Below, piece by piece: positions 19,701-27,903 of a stretch of 60,639 bases of DNA. The stretch's first letter is position 1, and every line of letters begins with the position of its first letter. A model generated the notes under the pieces. It did not search any database. It was not told the DNA's origin and saw only the letters and a list, made by a program, of their open reading frames with translations. This DNA comes from Mameliella sp. CS4 (lineage in GTDB: Bacteria > Pseudomonadota > Alphaproteobacteria > Rhodobacterales > Rhodobacteraceae): assembly GCF_019392335.1 (NCBI RefSeq), contig NZ_JAHXRQ010000026.1:1-60639 (forward strand), read 5' to 3'. Position numbers and translations under genes: made by a program.

Positions 19701-20186
19701 GTGCGGCATCGAACTCGACACGCATCCGTGGTCGTCGCCCGCCACCACCAGCACGCCGCCATGTGGAGAAGACCCATAGGCATTGCCATGTTTCAGAGCG
19801 TCAGCGGCCCGGTCCACCCCCGGCCCCTTGCCGTACCACAGGCCAAAGACCCCCTCGCAGGTCTTGTCGGGGTCGGTCTCCACCTGCTGAGTGCCGATCA
19901 TCTGGGTCGCGCCCAGTTCCTCGTTGATCGCGGGCAGGAAGGTGATCCCGGCCTCTTCGACCAGCTTGGCATGCCCGGCCACTTCCAGGTCAACGCCGCC
20001 CACCGGAGAGCCGCGATAGCCCGAGATATAGCCCCGCGTGTCCAGCCCCCGCGCCCTGTCACGCCGCGCCTGGTCCAGCGCGATCCGCAGGATCGCCTGT
20101 GTCCCGGTCAGGAACACCCGGCCCTCGGTGCGGGTATAGCGGTCTTCCAAGGCGTAATCGGTCAGAATCGGCGTCTGGTCCGTCAT
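16755..20186 (-). CDS. iorAB: fused indolepyruvate ferredoxin oxidoreductase
   Basis: A single-chain 2-oxoacid:acceptor oxidoreductase of 1143 residues, combining the thiamine-pyrophosphate alpha part and the gamma/beta part that are separate subunits in archaea. Near the N-terminus YISGYRGSPVGGVD marks the pyrimidine-binding domain. PYFCSGCPHNTST and GIGCHFMASWMNR belong to the TPP domain near residues 430-460. CEGCGDCGVESNC is a cysteine cluster for an iron-sulfur centre. ILVTGVGGTGVVTVGQL begins the gamma-type domain near residue 720. It decarboxylates arylpyruvates, or possibly branched oxoacids, to acyl-CoA. A strong GGGAGGATGCC precedes ATG 20186. An Lrp gene is divergent, consistent with control by amino acids. 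Confidence 0.9.
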   Translation of the reverse strand: MTDQTPILTDYALEDRYTRTEGRVFLTGTQAILRIALDQARRDRARGLDTRGYISGYRGSPVGGVDLEVAGHAKLVEEAGITFLPAINEELGATQMIGTQQVETDPDKTCEGVFGLWYGKGPGVDRAADALKHGNAYGSSPHGGVLVVAGDDHGCVSSSMPHQSDVAFMNFFMPTLNPANVGEFLPFGEWGYALSRFSGMWVGFKAISETVESGMSVELPADRAFVAPEFTPPKDGLHYRWPDLPGMQIEERMEAKKNAVLAFARANPIDRAEWGHEARFGIVTTGKAHLDTLEALRLLGVDEGVARELGIDLYKVGMVWPLEDRGALGFAHEKQELLVIEEKRGVIESQLKEYFYDFPGQKPDRMVGKRDEHGERLIPWTHELGAVMLARIIAKRLDLNLGTSLTERAEALVPPPTLIEVPGAARTPYFCSGCPHNTSTKVPEGSQALAGIGCHFMASWMNRNTTSLIQMGGEGVNWVARSKFNGNAHVFQNLGEGTYYHSGSLAVRQAIAAGTNITFKILFNDAVAMTGGQVVDGPISVQAIAHTVLAEGAKKVVVVSDQPENFRKGDFPAGVEIEHRREMDRVQRELREVPGTTVLIYQQTCATEKRRLRKRGKMEDPKRFAVINALVCEGCGDCGVESNCLSVEPLETEFGRKRQINLNSCNKDFTCLNGFCPSFVTVEGGTLKKGRGVSEAQLDEMVAKLPAPDLPALDAPWDILVTGVGGTGVVTVGQLIAMAANLEGRGASVLDFMGFAQKFGPVLSYLRMSARPEEVNQARIEPSSADALIGCDLVVSSSPKASMTYRAGHTRAVVNTALMPTGDFTRNRDADLHPGERLARISQAVDGAALQSLDANALSEALLGDTVFANVLMLGAAWQAGLVPLTEAALMRAIELNGVKPDLNKQAFAWGRVAVTDHAGVERIAGIEARPVMTLEQMIDRRADFLAEYQSRRWARRYRDDLQKVIEAETRVAGAPGKLSEAAAKGLFKLMSYKDEYEVARLHAQTGFMEGLKDRFEGEFTVRHHLAPPMLSSGTDARGRPLKRSFGPWVQVAFRQLARMKRLRGTPFDPFGRTAERRMERALIGEYRDLLDRLVNGLTADNRDEAARIAAMVMEIRGFGPVKEEAAETTRKAIAEAVTQYAA

Positions 20187-20310
20187 GGCATCCTCCCTGT
20201 CGCGGATCGGGGGATTTTTACCTGTTTCTCTGAAAAAGACCTTCCAATCTCTCAGAGATGGGTCACATCTTGCAGTAAACCGTTCACTCTTAGGCCAATT
20301 AGCGAACCAG

Positions 20311-20778
20311 ATGTCTCAACTCTCGGATCTCGACCGCCGCATCCTTGCCGTCCTGCAAAAGGACGCCTCCGGCAGCATGCAGGACCTGGCCCACAGGGTG
20401 AACAGTTCCCCCGCCACCTGCTGGCGCCGCCTGCGCGCGCTCGAGGATCGCGGCGTGATCGGACCGCCGGTGCGCCATGTCGATCCGGCTGCCGTGGGGC
20501 GCGGCATGGATGCCTTCGTGCAGGTCCGTATGAAATCCCAGGACGCCGCCGCTCGCGCCGACTTTCAGCGCGCGATGGAGGCGGAAGCCGCGATCACCGA
20601 GGTCTACTCGATCTCCGGCGAATGGGATTACCTGCTGCATCTCCTGGTGCGCGACATCGCCGACCTGGAATCGATCCTGATGCGCCACGTGCTGGAACAT
20701 GAAAACGTCGCCGGCACCGCGACGATGTTCGTCCTGCGCCGGATCAAGCAGGGCACCGAGATCCCCCTCTCGCCCTGA
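20311..20778 (+). CDS. Lrp/AsnC-family regulator
   Basis: A 155-residue transcription factor with an N-terminal winged helix-turn-helix (LSDLDRRILAVLQKDASGS, then NSSPATCWRRLRALEDRGVI) and a C-terminal ligand-binding RAM domain (YSISGEWDYLLHLLVRD). The chosen start, ATG 20311, opens directly at the first helix. It lacks a visible Shine-Dalgarno, so it may be leaderless or have a short leader. The 124-base divergent spacer to the indolepyruvate oxidoreductase gene is the likely operator. Regulators of this type usually control the neighbouring amino-acid catabolic gene. The effector is unknown. Confidence 0.88.
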   Translation: MSQLSDLDRRILAVLQKDASGSMQDLAHRVNSSPATCWRRLRALEDRGVIGPPVRHVDPAAVGRGMDAFVQVRMKSQDAAARADFQRAMEAEAAITEVYSISGEWDYLLHLLVRDIADLESILMRHVLEHENVAGTATMFVLRRIKQGTEIPLSP

Positions 20779-20819
20779 CACCCGCCAGTGCCTGTTCCCT
20801 GGTGAGTCACAAAGCGGCC

Positions 20820-20882
20820 AACGCGCCGCATGGCGCGTTCAGCGGGACGGTGGGCGGGGCGACGTCGCGGCAAAGCCGCGAC
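20820..20882. repeat. two consecutive perfect hairpins between convergent genes
   Basis: An 8-bp inverted repeat (AACGCGCC/GGCGCGTT, 20820-20839, loop 4) and a second 8-bp one (GTCGCGGC/GCCGCGAC, 20864-20882, loop 3) fill the gap between the Lrp gene and ppsA stop codons. Neither has a T-tract, so they are better seen as RNA-stabilising or weak Rho-independent ends. Confidence 0.5.
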
Positions 20883-20904
20883 AAGCGCCGTCCGTCGTCC
20901 CGGC

Positions 20905-23304
20905 TCATCCCGCCTCTTCCGCCGCCGCCACGTTGCGCTTGACCGCCAGGAAACTGTCCGGCGTCACCGAAATCGATGTGATCCCCGCCTGAACCAGCAG
21001 CCGCGCAAACCCCGGATCGTTCGACGGCGCCTGACCGCAAAGCCCGATCTTGCGCCCGGCCGCGCGGGCCTTGGAAATCACCGTCTCGATCATCCACAAA
21101 ACCGCCGGATCCCGCTCGGAAAACAGCTCCGCCAGGGCCTCGGAATCCCGGTCGATCCCCAGTGTCAACTGTGTCAGGTCGTTCGAGCCGATGGAAAACC
21201 CGTCGAACCGCTCGGCAAACCGTTCCGCCTCGATCACGTTCGAGGGGATCTCGCACATGACGTAGACCTCCAGCCCCGCCTTGCCGCGTTCCAGCCCCTG
21301 CGAGGCCATGACCTCCAGCACCCGGTCCGCCTCGCCCACGGTGCGGCAAAAGGGGATCATGATCACCACGTTGTCGAACCCCATTTCCTCGCGCAGGTGC
21401 CGGATGGCCCGGCATTCCAGTTCGAACCCGTCGCGATACCCTTCCGAATAGTACCGAGAGGCGCCACGGAACCCGATCATCGGGTTCTCCTCGTCCGGCT
21501 CAAAGGCGCGCCCGCCCAGCAGGTCGGCATATTCGTTGGTCTTGAAATCGCTCATCCGTACGATGACCGGGCGCGGATGCCAGACCGCCGCGATGCGCGC
21601 CAGACCCCGCGCCAGCGTTTCGACGAAATACCCGGTGCGGTCGTCGTATCCCCGTGTCAGCGCATCGATCGCCGCGCGGTCCTCGTCAGAGGTGAGTTGA
21701 TCGTAGCGGGTCAGCGCCAGCGGATGCACCCTGACCTCGTTCGAGACGACGAATTCCATCCGCGCCAGCCCGACACCATCCGCCGGCAGCCGCCACCAGC
21801 GCGCCGCGGTCGAGGGGTTGGCAAGGTTCAGCATGACCTGCGTGCGGGTCTCGGGGACATGGGCCAGGTCCAGCTCCTCTACCGTCACCTCCGCCTCACC
21901 GGCATAGATCACCCCCTCCTCGCCCTCGGCGCAGGAGACGGTGACCTGTTGCTGGTCGTGCAGGACATGGGTCGCGTTGCCGGTGCCGACCACCGCCGGA
22001 ACACCCAGTTCGCGGCTGACGATGGCCGCATGAGAGGTCCGCCCGCCGTGATCCGTGACAATGGCGGCGGCCCGTTTCATCACCGGCACCCAGTCCGGGT
22101 CCGTGGTCGACGTCACCAGAACCGCCCCGTCGACAAAGCGGTCGATGTCCGCCGCGCTCTCGATGATGATGACCTCGCCGCTCGCCACCGCCCCGCCGAC
22201 GCTGAGCCCGGTCAACAGTGTCTCGCCATGCGCGCCCAGCGTGTAGCTTTTCATGGCACCCGCATCCCGGCGCGACTGCACCGTCTCGGGCCGCGCCTGC
22301 ACGATATACAGCTGCCCGTCGATCCCGTCGCGCGCCCATTCCATGTCCATCGCACAGCCATAATGCCGCTCGATCTCGACCGCCGCGCGGGCCAGTTCCA
22401 GGATCTCGCCGTCGGACAGCACGAAACTCTCACGCTCCGCCTTCGAGGTCGGCACGTTGCGCGTCGCCGCGCCCTCGCCCGTGCCGTAGATCATCTTGAT
22501 CTCTTTCGCGCCCAGCGCCTTGTGCGTGATGGGCACCAGGTCGGGCCGGTCGAGGAAAGGCTTGTAGACCTGGTATTCATCCGGGCTGACCGCGCCCTGC
22601 ACCACGTTTTCGCCCAAGCCCCAGGCGGCGTTGATCAGCACCGTCTTGTCAAAGCCGCTTTCGGTGTCGATCGAGAACATCACCCCCGACCCGGCGATAT
22701 CCGACCGCACCATCAGCTGCACGCCAATGGACAGCGCCACCTCCAGGTGATCGAAGCCGTTGATCTCGCGGTAGGTGATCGCCCGGTCGGTGAACAGCGA
22801 GGCATAACAGCGGCGGCAGGCCATCAGCAGCGCGCGCTCGCCCTCGACGTTCAGAAAGGTTTCCTGCTGGCCCGCGAAACTGGCGTCCGGCAGGTCTTCG
22901 GCGGTGGCGGATGACCGCACGGCGACAGAGGGATTTTCCCGCCCCACCCTGTGGCCGAGGTCCCGGTAGGCCTCCAGGATGTCGGCCTCGATCTGCGGCG
23001 GAAAGGCCCCGGTGGCCAGAGTCTCGCGGATTGCGCGGCCCGCCTGCGCCAGCGTCTTGCACCCCTCGCCCAACGCCGCCAGTTCGTCCCGCAGCACATC
23101 GCCGAACCCGTTCGCCTCGATGAAGGCGCGATAGGACGCCGAGGTTGTGGCGAAACCGGGCGGCACGCGGATGCGACTGGCATCCAGCGATTGCACCATC
23201 TCGCCCAGCGAGGCGTTCTTGCCCCCCACCAGCGCCACGTCCCCGCGCCTGAGATGCTCGAACCAGATCAGGGTGCGCGTCTCGTCCGTGTCCTTGTCAG
23301 CCAT
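20905..23304 (-). CDS. ppsA: phosphoenolpyruvate synthase
   Basis: Converts pyruvate, ATP and water to PEP, AMP and phosphate, the first step of gluconeogenesis from pyruvate. At 799 residues it is of usual length. The N-terminal ATP-grasp domain carries VALVGGKNASLGEM near residue 25. The swivelling phosphohistidine domain has DHGGRTSHAAIVSRELG with catalytic His425. The C-terminal TIM barrel ends in IGLCGQAPSNDPGFARLL, containing the conserved cysteine. GGGGAGGAGG precedes ATG 23304. It lies 65 bases below the P-type ATPase gene on the same strand, but an FNR-type box overlaps the end of that gene, so ppsA probably also has its own oxygen-controlled promoter. Confidence 0.92.
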   Translation of the reverse strand: MADKDTDETRTLIWFEHLRRGDVALVGGKNASLGEMVQSLDASRIRVPPGFATTSASYRAFIEANGFGDVLRDELAALGEGCKTLAQAGRAIRETLATGAFPPQIEADILEAYRDLGHRVGRENPSVAVRSSATAEDLPDASFAGQQETFLNVEGERALLMACRRCYASLFTDRAITYREINGFDHLEVALSIGVQLMVRSDIAGSGVMFSIDTESGFDKTVLINAAWGLGENVVQGAVSPDEYQVYKPFLDRPDLVPITHKALGAKEIKMIYGTGEGAATRNVPTSKAERESFVLSDGEILELARAAVEIERHYGCAMDMEWARDGIDGQLYIVQARPETVQSRRDAGAMKSYTLGAHGETLLTGLSVGGAVASGEVIIIESAADIDRFVDGAVLVTSTTDPDWVPVMKRAAAIVTDHGGRTSHAAIVSRELGVPAVVGTGNATHVLHDQQQVTVSCAEGEEGVIYAGEAEVTVEELDLAHVPETRTQVMLNLANPSTAARWWRLPADGVGLARMEFVVSNEVRVHPLALTRYDQLTSDEDRAAIDALTRGYDDRTGYFVETLARGLARIAAVWHPRPVIVRMSDFKTNEYADLLGGRAFEPDEENPMIGFRGASRYYSEGYRDGFELECRAIRHLREEMGFDNVVIMIPFCRTVGEADRVLEVMASQGLERGKAGLEVYVMCEIPSNVIEAERFAERFDGFSIGSNDLTQLTLGIDRDSEALAELFSERDPAVLWMIETVISKARAAGRKIGLCGQAPSNDPGFARLLVQAGITSISVTPDSFLAVKRNVAAAEEAG

Positions 23305-23332
23305 CGGGTCCTCCTCCCCTCGGAATGCCCGA

Positions 23333-23373
23333 AGGGTAGAGGAAGCGCTCTGCGCTTCGTTGATTCAGGTCAA
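23333..23373 (-). promoter_or_regulatory. FNR/FnrL box and -10 for ppsA
   Basis: On the minus strand TTGACCTGAATCAA (23373-23360) fits the TTGAC/T-N4-ATCAA FnrL pattern. A -10-like TACCCT lies at 23338-23333. The predicted start is near 23326, placing the box centre about 40 bases upstream, the class II activator position. The box overlaps the ATPase stop codon. Confidence 0.65.
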
Positions 23374-25973
23374 CGCGCCGCCACCGACAGGCCCCGCGCC
23401 CGCGACCGGCGGGCATATTTCACCAGTTCCGGCACCAGCAGCAGCGGCAGCGCCAGCGCCCCCAACAGGCCCAGCTGTTCTCCGCTCAGCGGCACGGTGT
23501 GCAGCAGGTGCTGCAGCGGCGGCCAGTAGATCGCGGCCACCTGCATCGCCATCGTCACCGCAAAGGCCAGCAGCAGGGGGCGGTTGGACAGATACCCGAT
23601 TCGCGACATCGGCAGCCGGAACGACCGAAAGGCAAAGACGCTGGCCTTTTCAAAGACCACGATGCCCGCAAAGGCCATGGTGCGCGCCAGGTCCTCTCCC
23701 TGCCCCAGGTGGCTGTAGAACAGCCAGAGGCTGACACCCCCGGTGTACAGGCCGAAACAGGCGATCATCATCAGGCCCGGCAGGTCGAGGATCGGGTGAT
23801 CCCCGGGCACCGGCGGCTGATCCATCTGGTCGGGCGCCGGTTTTTCCATGCCCAGCGCCACCGCCGTCACCCCGTCGGTGACAAGGTTCATCCACAGGAT
23901 CTGCGTCGCCAGGAAGATCAGCGGCCCGCCAAGGAAGAGGTTGGCCACGATGGCCAGCACCTCGCCCGCGTTGGATGACAGCAGGTAACGGACGAAACGC
24001 TGGATGTTGGAAAACTGGCGGCGGCCCTCTTCGACCGCGCCGACGATGGTGGCGAAATTGTCGTCCAGCAGCACCAGGTCGCTGGCGTCCTTGGCCACGT
24101 CCGTGCCGCGATGGCCCATCGCGATGCCGATATCGGCCTGCCGCAGCGCGGGCGCGTCGTTGACCCCGTCCCCGGTCATCGCAACCAGATTGCCGCTTTG
24201 TTGCAAGGCGCCGACCAGCCGCATCTTGTGAGCCGGGGCGGTACGGGCGAAATGAACGTTGCCTTTCAGCACCTCGTGCAGGTCTTCCTCGGACAGCCGG
24301 TCAAGATCGTCCCCGATCAGCATGCGATCGACCTGCAGCCCGATTTCGCGCGCGATGGCCGCGCCGGTCAGGGGCGCGTCCCCGGTGATCATGACCACCC
24401 GGATGCCCGCACGGCGGCACAGGCCCACCGCCTGTTTCACCTCGGCGCGTGGCGGGTCGATCATCCCCACCAGCCCGAGAAAGACCAGCCCTTCCTCCCC
24501 GGCCAGAGGGTCCTCGACCCTGCGCATCGCCAGCCCAAGCAGCCGCCGCCCGTTCGAGGCCATCTCGGCCGCGACGCCTTCGATCTCGGCCCGCCGCGCC
24601 GGGGTCAGGGGTTCGGGGTCGCCGCCCGCCCCCTGCACCCGGGTGCAGACGTCCAGCACCATTTCCGGCGCGCCCTTGACCATCTGCACCAGCGCCCCGC
24701 CACGCCGCATCACCACGCTCATGCGCTTGCGTTCGGCGTCAAAGGGGATTTCGGCCAGCCGGTCGGCCGGGTTCGGCAGCTCGGCCCAGCCCTTGAACCC
24801 CAGCGTGACCAGCGCGCCCTCGGTCGGGTCGCCGACCATGTGCCAGCCCGCCTCGCGGTGGCCCAGTTCGGCATGGTTGCAGGACAGGCCCACGTCGATC
24901 AGTTCGGCCAGCCGGGGATCGTCCGCCGCGCGCACCCGGCCGCCCTCCGCCGCGATGTGGCCCGCCGGATCATAGCCGGTGCCCGTCACATCGTAGCTGC
25001 GCCCCGGCGTCCAGATCCGCGTCACGGTCATGGCGTTTTCCGTCAGCGTGCCGGTCTTGTCGGTGCAGATCACCGTCGCCGCGCCCAGCGTCTCGACCGC
25101 CTGCAACCGCCGCACCAGTGACTGCCGCCGCAGCATCGCCGAGGCGCCCAGCGCAAGGGTGATCGTCACCACCGCCGGCAGCCCCTCGGGCACCATCGCG
25201 ACGGCCAGCGCGATCGAGGTCAGGAACATCTCGTGCAAGTCGCGCCCCGACATCAACCCGGCCGCCAGCACCAGCCCCGCCAGCCCCAGCGCCATGCCCC
25301 CCAGAAGGCGCGCCAGCCGCGCAAGCTGGGCCTGCAAATGGGTTTCGCCCACGTCGATCGAGGCGGTCAGCTCGGCGATATGGCCGAATTCCGTCCGTGG
25401 CCCGGTGGCGCGTACAACGCCCTCGGCCCGGCCCGCCACAACGTTCGACCCCATGTAAAGCGGCACGTCCTCGTCGCCCGTATGCTTGTCCACGGGCACC
25501 GATTCCCCGGTCAGGATGCTTTCGTCCACCTTCAGCCGCATGCCCGAGGTCAGCACCAGGTCGGCAGGCACCTTGTCGCCGCTGTCGAGGATGACCAGGT
25601 CGCCCGGCACGATCTGGCGCGTGTCGATCATCACCTGCGCCCCGTCGCGCACCACCCGCGCCTCGGTCGCCAGCATGTTCCGCAGCGCCGCCAGCGCCGT
25701 TTCCGTGCGCCATTCCTGCACGAAGCCCAGCAACCCGTTGAGCAACACCACCAGCACGATGGCCACGGCATCCACCGTCTCGCCCAGCGCGGCGGCGATC
25801 CCGGCGGCGACGATCAGCATCACGATCAGCGGGCTGGTGAACTGCCGCGCCAGGATCACCCAGCGCGAGACGGGTTTCCGTTCGGCCAGCTGGTTCGGAC
25901 CGACCTCGGCCAGCCGCTCTGCCGCCTGTGTGGACGTCAGCCCAAAGGCTGCCCCGCCAGTGTCCCCTGCCAT
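23370..25973 (-). CDS. P2-type (Ca2+-transporting-like) ATPase
   Basis: An 867-residue P-type ATPase. In order: M1-M2, the actuator motif ILTGESVPVDK, M4 with VAMVPEGLPAVVT, the phosphorylation site CTDKTGTLT (Asp305), the hinge MTGDGVNDAPALRQAD, then M5-M10. Ca2+-pump ligands are present: Glu in PEGLP, the N-x-x-E of SSNAGEV in M5, and the N-x-x-T-D of MNLVTDG in M6. The family also includes Na+, K+ and Mn2+ exporters, so ion specificity is inferred. ATG 25973 follows GAGGTGCAGC. It shares a divergent region with the PHA synthase gene, where an FNR box at 26103-26116 could influence both. Confidence 0.88.
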   Translation of the reverse strand: MAGDTGGAAFGLTSTQAAERLAEVGPNQLAERKPVSRWVILARQFTSPLIVMLIVAAGIAAALGETVDAVAIVLVVLLNGLLGFVQEWRTETALAALRNMLATEARVVRDGAQVMIDTRQIVPGDLVILDSGDKVPADLVLTSGMRLKVDESILTGESVPVDKHTGDEDVPLYMGSNVVAGRAEGVVRATGPRTEFGHIAELTASIDVGETHLQAQLARLARLLGGMALGLAGLVLAAGLMSGRDLHEMFLTSIALAVAMVPEGLPAVVTITLALGASAMLRRQSLVRRLQAVETLGAATVICTDKTGTLTENAMTVTRIWTPGRSYDVTGTGYDPAGHIAAEGGRVRAADDPRLAELIDVGLSCNHAELGHREAGWHMVGDPTEGALVTLGFKGWAELPNPADRLAEIPFDAERKRMSVVMRRGGALVQMVKGAPEMVLDVCTRVQGAGGDPEPLTPARRAEIEGVAAEMASNGRRLLGLAMRRVEDPLAGEEGLVFLGLVGMIDPPRAEVKQAVGLCRRAGIRVVMITGDAPLTGAAIAREIGLQVDRMLIGDDLDRLSEEDLHEVLKGNVHFARTAPAHKMRLVGALQQSGNLVAMTGDGVNDAPALRQADIGIAMGHRGTDVAKDASDLVLLDDNFATIVGAVEEGRRQFSNIQRFVRYLLSSNAGEVLAIVANLFLGGPLIFLATQILWMNLVTDGVTAVALGMEKPAPDQMDQPPVPGDHPILDLPGLMMIACFGLYTGGVSLWLFYSHLGQGEDLARTMAFAGIVVFEKASVFAFRSFRLPMSRIGYLSNRPLLLAFAVTMAMQVAAIYWPPLQHLLHTVPLSGEQLGLLGALALPLLLVPELVKYARRSRARGLSVAAR

Positions 25974-26102
25974 GCTGCACCTCGTTTGTCTTGTTCAGGA
26001 TTTCAGGATCACGCGCGTCCCGTTCGCGGACAACCTATGGTATGGCCGGTCTGTACGATTTGACGCACGACAAGCCATCTGGCAAGACGACGCGCCGAAA
26101 CT

Positions 26103-26144
26103 TTGATCCACGTCATCGGGATTTTGCACGGGGTCGCCTAGGGT
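26103..26144 (+). promoter_or_regulatory. FNR/FnrL box and -10 for the PHA synthase gene
   Basis: TTGATCCACGTCAT (26103-26116) has one mismatch to the FnrL palindrome TTGAT-N4-GTCAA. TAGGGT at 26139-26144 is a plausible -10. With a start near 26151 the box centre lies exactly at -41.5, the class II position. The ATPase gene diverges 130 bases away. Confidence 0.6.
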
Positions 26145-26186
26145 GCCCCCGACTCATCTTCCGGCCAACGACCGCAAGGACCAGGC

Positions 26187-27896
26187 ATGACCGATACCGA
26201 CAGCAACACGCTGGACCGTGCATTGCGCGCCACCCGCGCCCGCGCCACCGGGGGCCTTTCGCCGCATTCCGCCGCCTCGGCCTGGATGGACTGGCTGTCG
26301 CATCTGGCCGCCGCGCCGGGGCGGATGACCGCGCTGACGCAAGAGGCGGCCCGCCTCGCGGGCGAAACCGCGCTGTCTTTTGCCGGACGGGCCGAAGGGC
26401 CGCAGCCCGCACCCGACGATCACCGATTCGATCACCCCGGCTGGGCGCTGCCCCCCTTCCGCGCGATGAAGACCGCCTTTCTGGCGCAAGAGGCCTGGTG
26501 GACAGAGGCGACCACGGAAATCCGCGGGATGCGCAAGATCAGCGCCGACAGGGTGGGGTTCATGGTGCGGCAGGGGCTGGACATGGTCTCTCCCTCCAAC
26601 TTTCCGCTGACCAATCCCGAGGTGGTCGAGGCCGCGCTGAAAACCGGCGGGCGCAATTTCATCGAGGGTGCAAGGCACCTGGCCGAAGACAGCGCCCGGA
26701 TGATCGCGCAACAGCCCGCGCCGCGCCCCGAAGGCTTCGAGGTGGGCAAGGACCTGGCCGTCACGCCGGGACAGGTGGTCTATCGCAACGACCTGTTCGA
26801 ACTGATCCAGTATGCGCCGCAGACCGAAACCGTCCACGCCGAGCCTCTGCTGATCGTCCCGGCCTGGATCATGAAGTACTACATTCTCGACCTCAGCCCG
26901 CCCAAGTCGCTGATCGCGCAGCTGGTCGCGCAGGGCTACACCGTCTTCGCGATCTCGTGGTGCAACCCCACCGCCGACCAGAGCGAGCTGTCGCTGGAGG
27001 ACTACCGCCGCCGCGGCGTGATGGAGGCGCTGGAGGCGGTGCAGGTCGTCACCAAGGCGCCCCGGGTTCATGCCTGCGGCTATTGCCTGGGCGGCACCAT
27101 CCTGGCCATTGCGGCGGCGGCCATGGCGCGCGACGGCGACGACCGGCTGGCCTCGATCACGCTGCTGGCCGGGCAGACGGATTTCTCCGAGGCGGGCGAG
27201 CTGATGCTCTTCGTCGACGACAGCCAGATCGCCTTTCTCGAGGACATGATGTGGGACAAGGGCTATCTGGACGGGCCGCAGATGGCAGGCGCCTTCCAGA
27301 TCCTGCGCGCGCGCGACCTGGTCTGGAGCCGCCTGTTGCGTCGTTACCTGCTGGGCGAAGAAGACCCCGTGTTCGACTTGGCGGCCTGGAACATGGACGC
27401 CACGCGGATGCCCTACAGGATGCACTCGGAATACCTGCGCGGGCTCTTCCTCGAAAACCGCCTGACCGCCGGGCGCTTTTCGGTCGAGGGAAAAGTGATC
27501 GCGCTCAAGGACATCTCTGCCCCCTTCTTCGTGCTGGGCACGGAAAAGGACCACATCGCGCCCTGGCGCTCGGTCTACAAGACGGCCCTGTTCACCGATG
27601 GCGACCTGACCTTTGTCCTGACCTCGGGCGGGCACAACGGCGGCGTGCTCAGCGTGCCGGGGCAAAAGCACCGCCATTTCCGCCGGGGCCATCGTCCGCC
27701 GGGCCGCAACTACATGGACCCCGACACCTGGCTGTCCTGTCACGAGACCGAGGAAGGCTCTTGGTGGCCGGTCTGGTTCGACTGGCTGGACGGCAAGAGC
27801 ACCGGCGAAAGGGGCGCCCCGCCGCCGATGGGCCGGGCAGAGGCCGGATTGCCGCCGCTGATGGCGGCGCCGGGCAGCTACGTCCTGCAAGTCTGA
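26187..27896 (+). CDS. phaC: PHA synthase family alpha/beta hydrolase
   Basis: A polyhydroxyalkanoate (poly-3-hydroxybutyrate) polymerase-family protein of 569 residues. The modified lipase box ACGYCLGGTILA has nucleophile Cys300 where lipases have Ser. The acid GTEKDHIAPWRS and the base SGGHNGG complete the triad. The N-terminal ~170 residues match the family's PhaC_N region (VGKDLAVTPGQVVYRNDLFE). AAGGA precedes ATG 26187. No phasin, phaA/B or depolymerase gene is adjacent. With an FNR site at its promoter and a PEP synthase and cation pump nearby, it may act as a low-oxygen carbon or redox sink rather than the main PHA synthase. That role is inference. Confidence 0.85.
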   Translation: MTDTDSNTLDRALRATRARATGGLSPHSAASAWMDWLSHLAAAPGRMTALTQEAARLAGETALSFAGRAEGPQPAPDDHRFDHPGWALPPFRAMKTAFLAQEAWWTEATTEIRGMRKISADRVGFMVRQGLDMVSPSNFPLTNPEVVEAALKTGGRNFIEGARHLAEDSARMIAQQPAPRPEGFEVGKDLAVTPGQVVYRNDLFELIQYAPQTETVHAEPLLIVPAWIMKYYILDLSPPKSLIAQLVAQGYTVFAISWCNPTADQSELSLEDYRRRGVMEALEAVQVVTKAPRVHACGYCLGGTILAIAAAAMARDGDDRLASITLLAGQTDFSEAGELMLFVDDSQIAFLEDMMWDKGYLDGPQMAGAFQILRARDLVWSRLLRRYLLGEEDPVFDLAAWNMDATRMPYRMHSEYLRGLFLENRLTAGRFSVEGKVIALKDISAPFFVLGTEKDHIAPWRSVYKTALFTDGDLTFVLTSGGHNGGVLSVPGQKHRHFRRGHRPPGRNYMDPDTWLSCHETEEGSWWPVWFDWLDGKSTGERGAPPPMGRAEAGLPPLMAAPGSYVLQV

Positions 27897-27903
27897 AGTC
27901 CTG

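Noticed and set aside
17634..20702. Very long open frame on the plus strand
   Set aside because: It is the antisense shadow of the indolepyruvate oxidoreductase gene: high-GC codon bias leaves the opposite strand open, and its peptide is His/Arg/Gln-rich with no domain.
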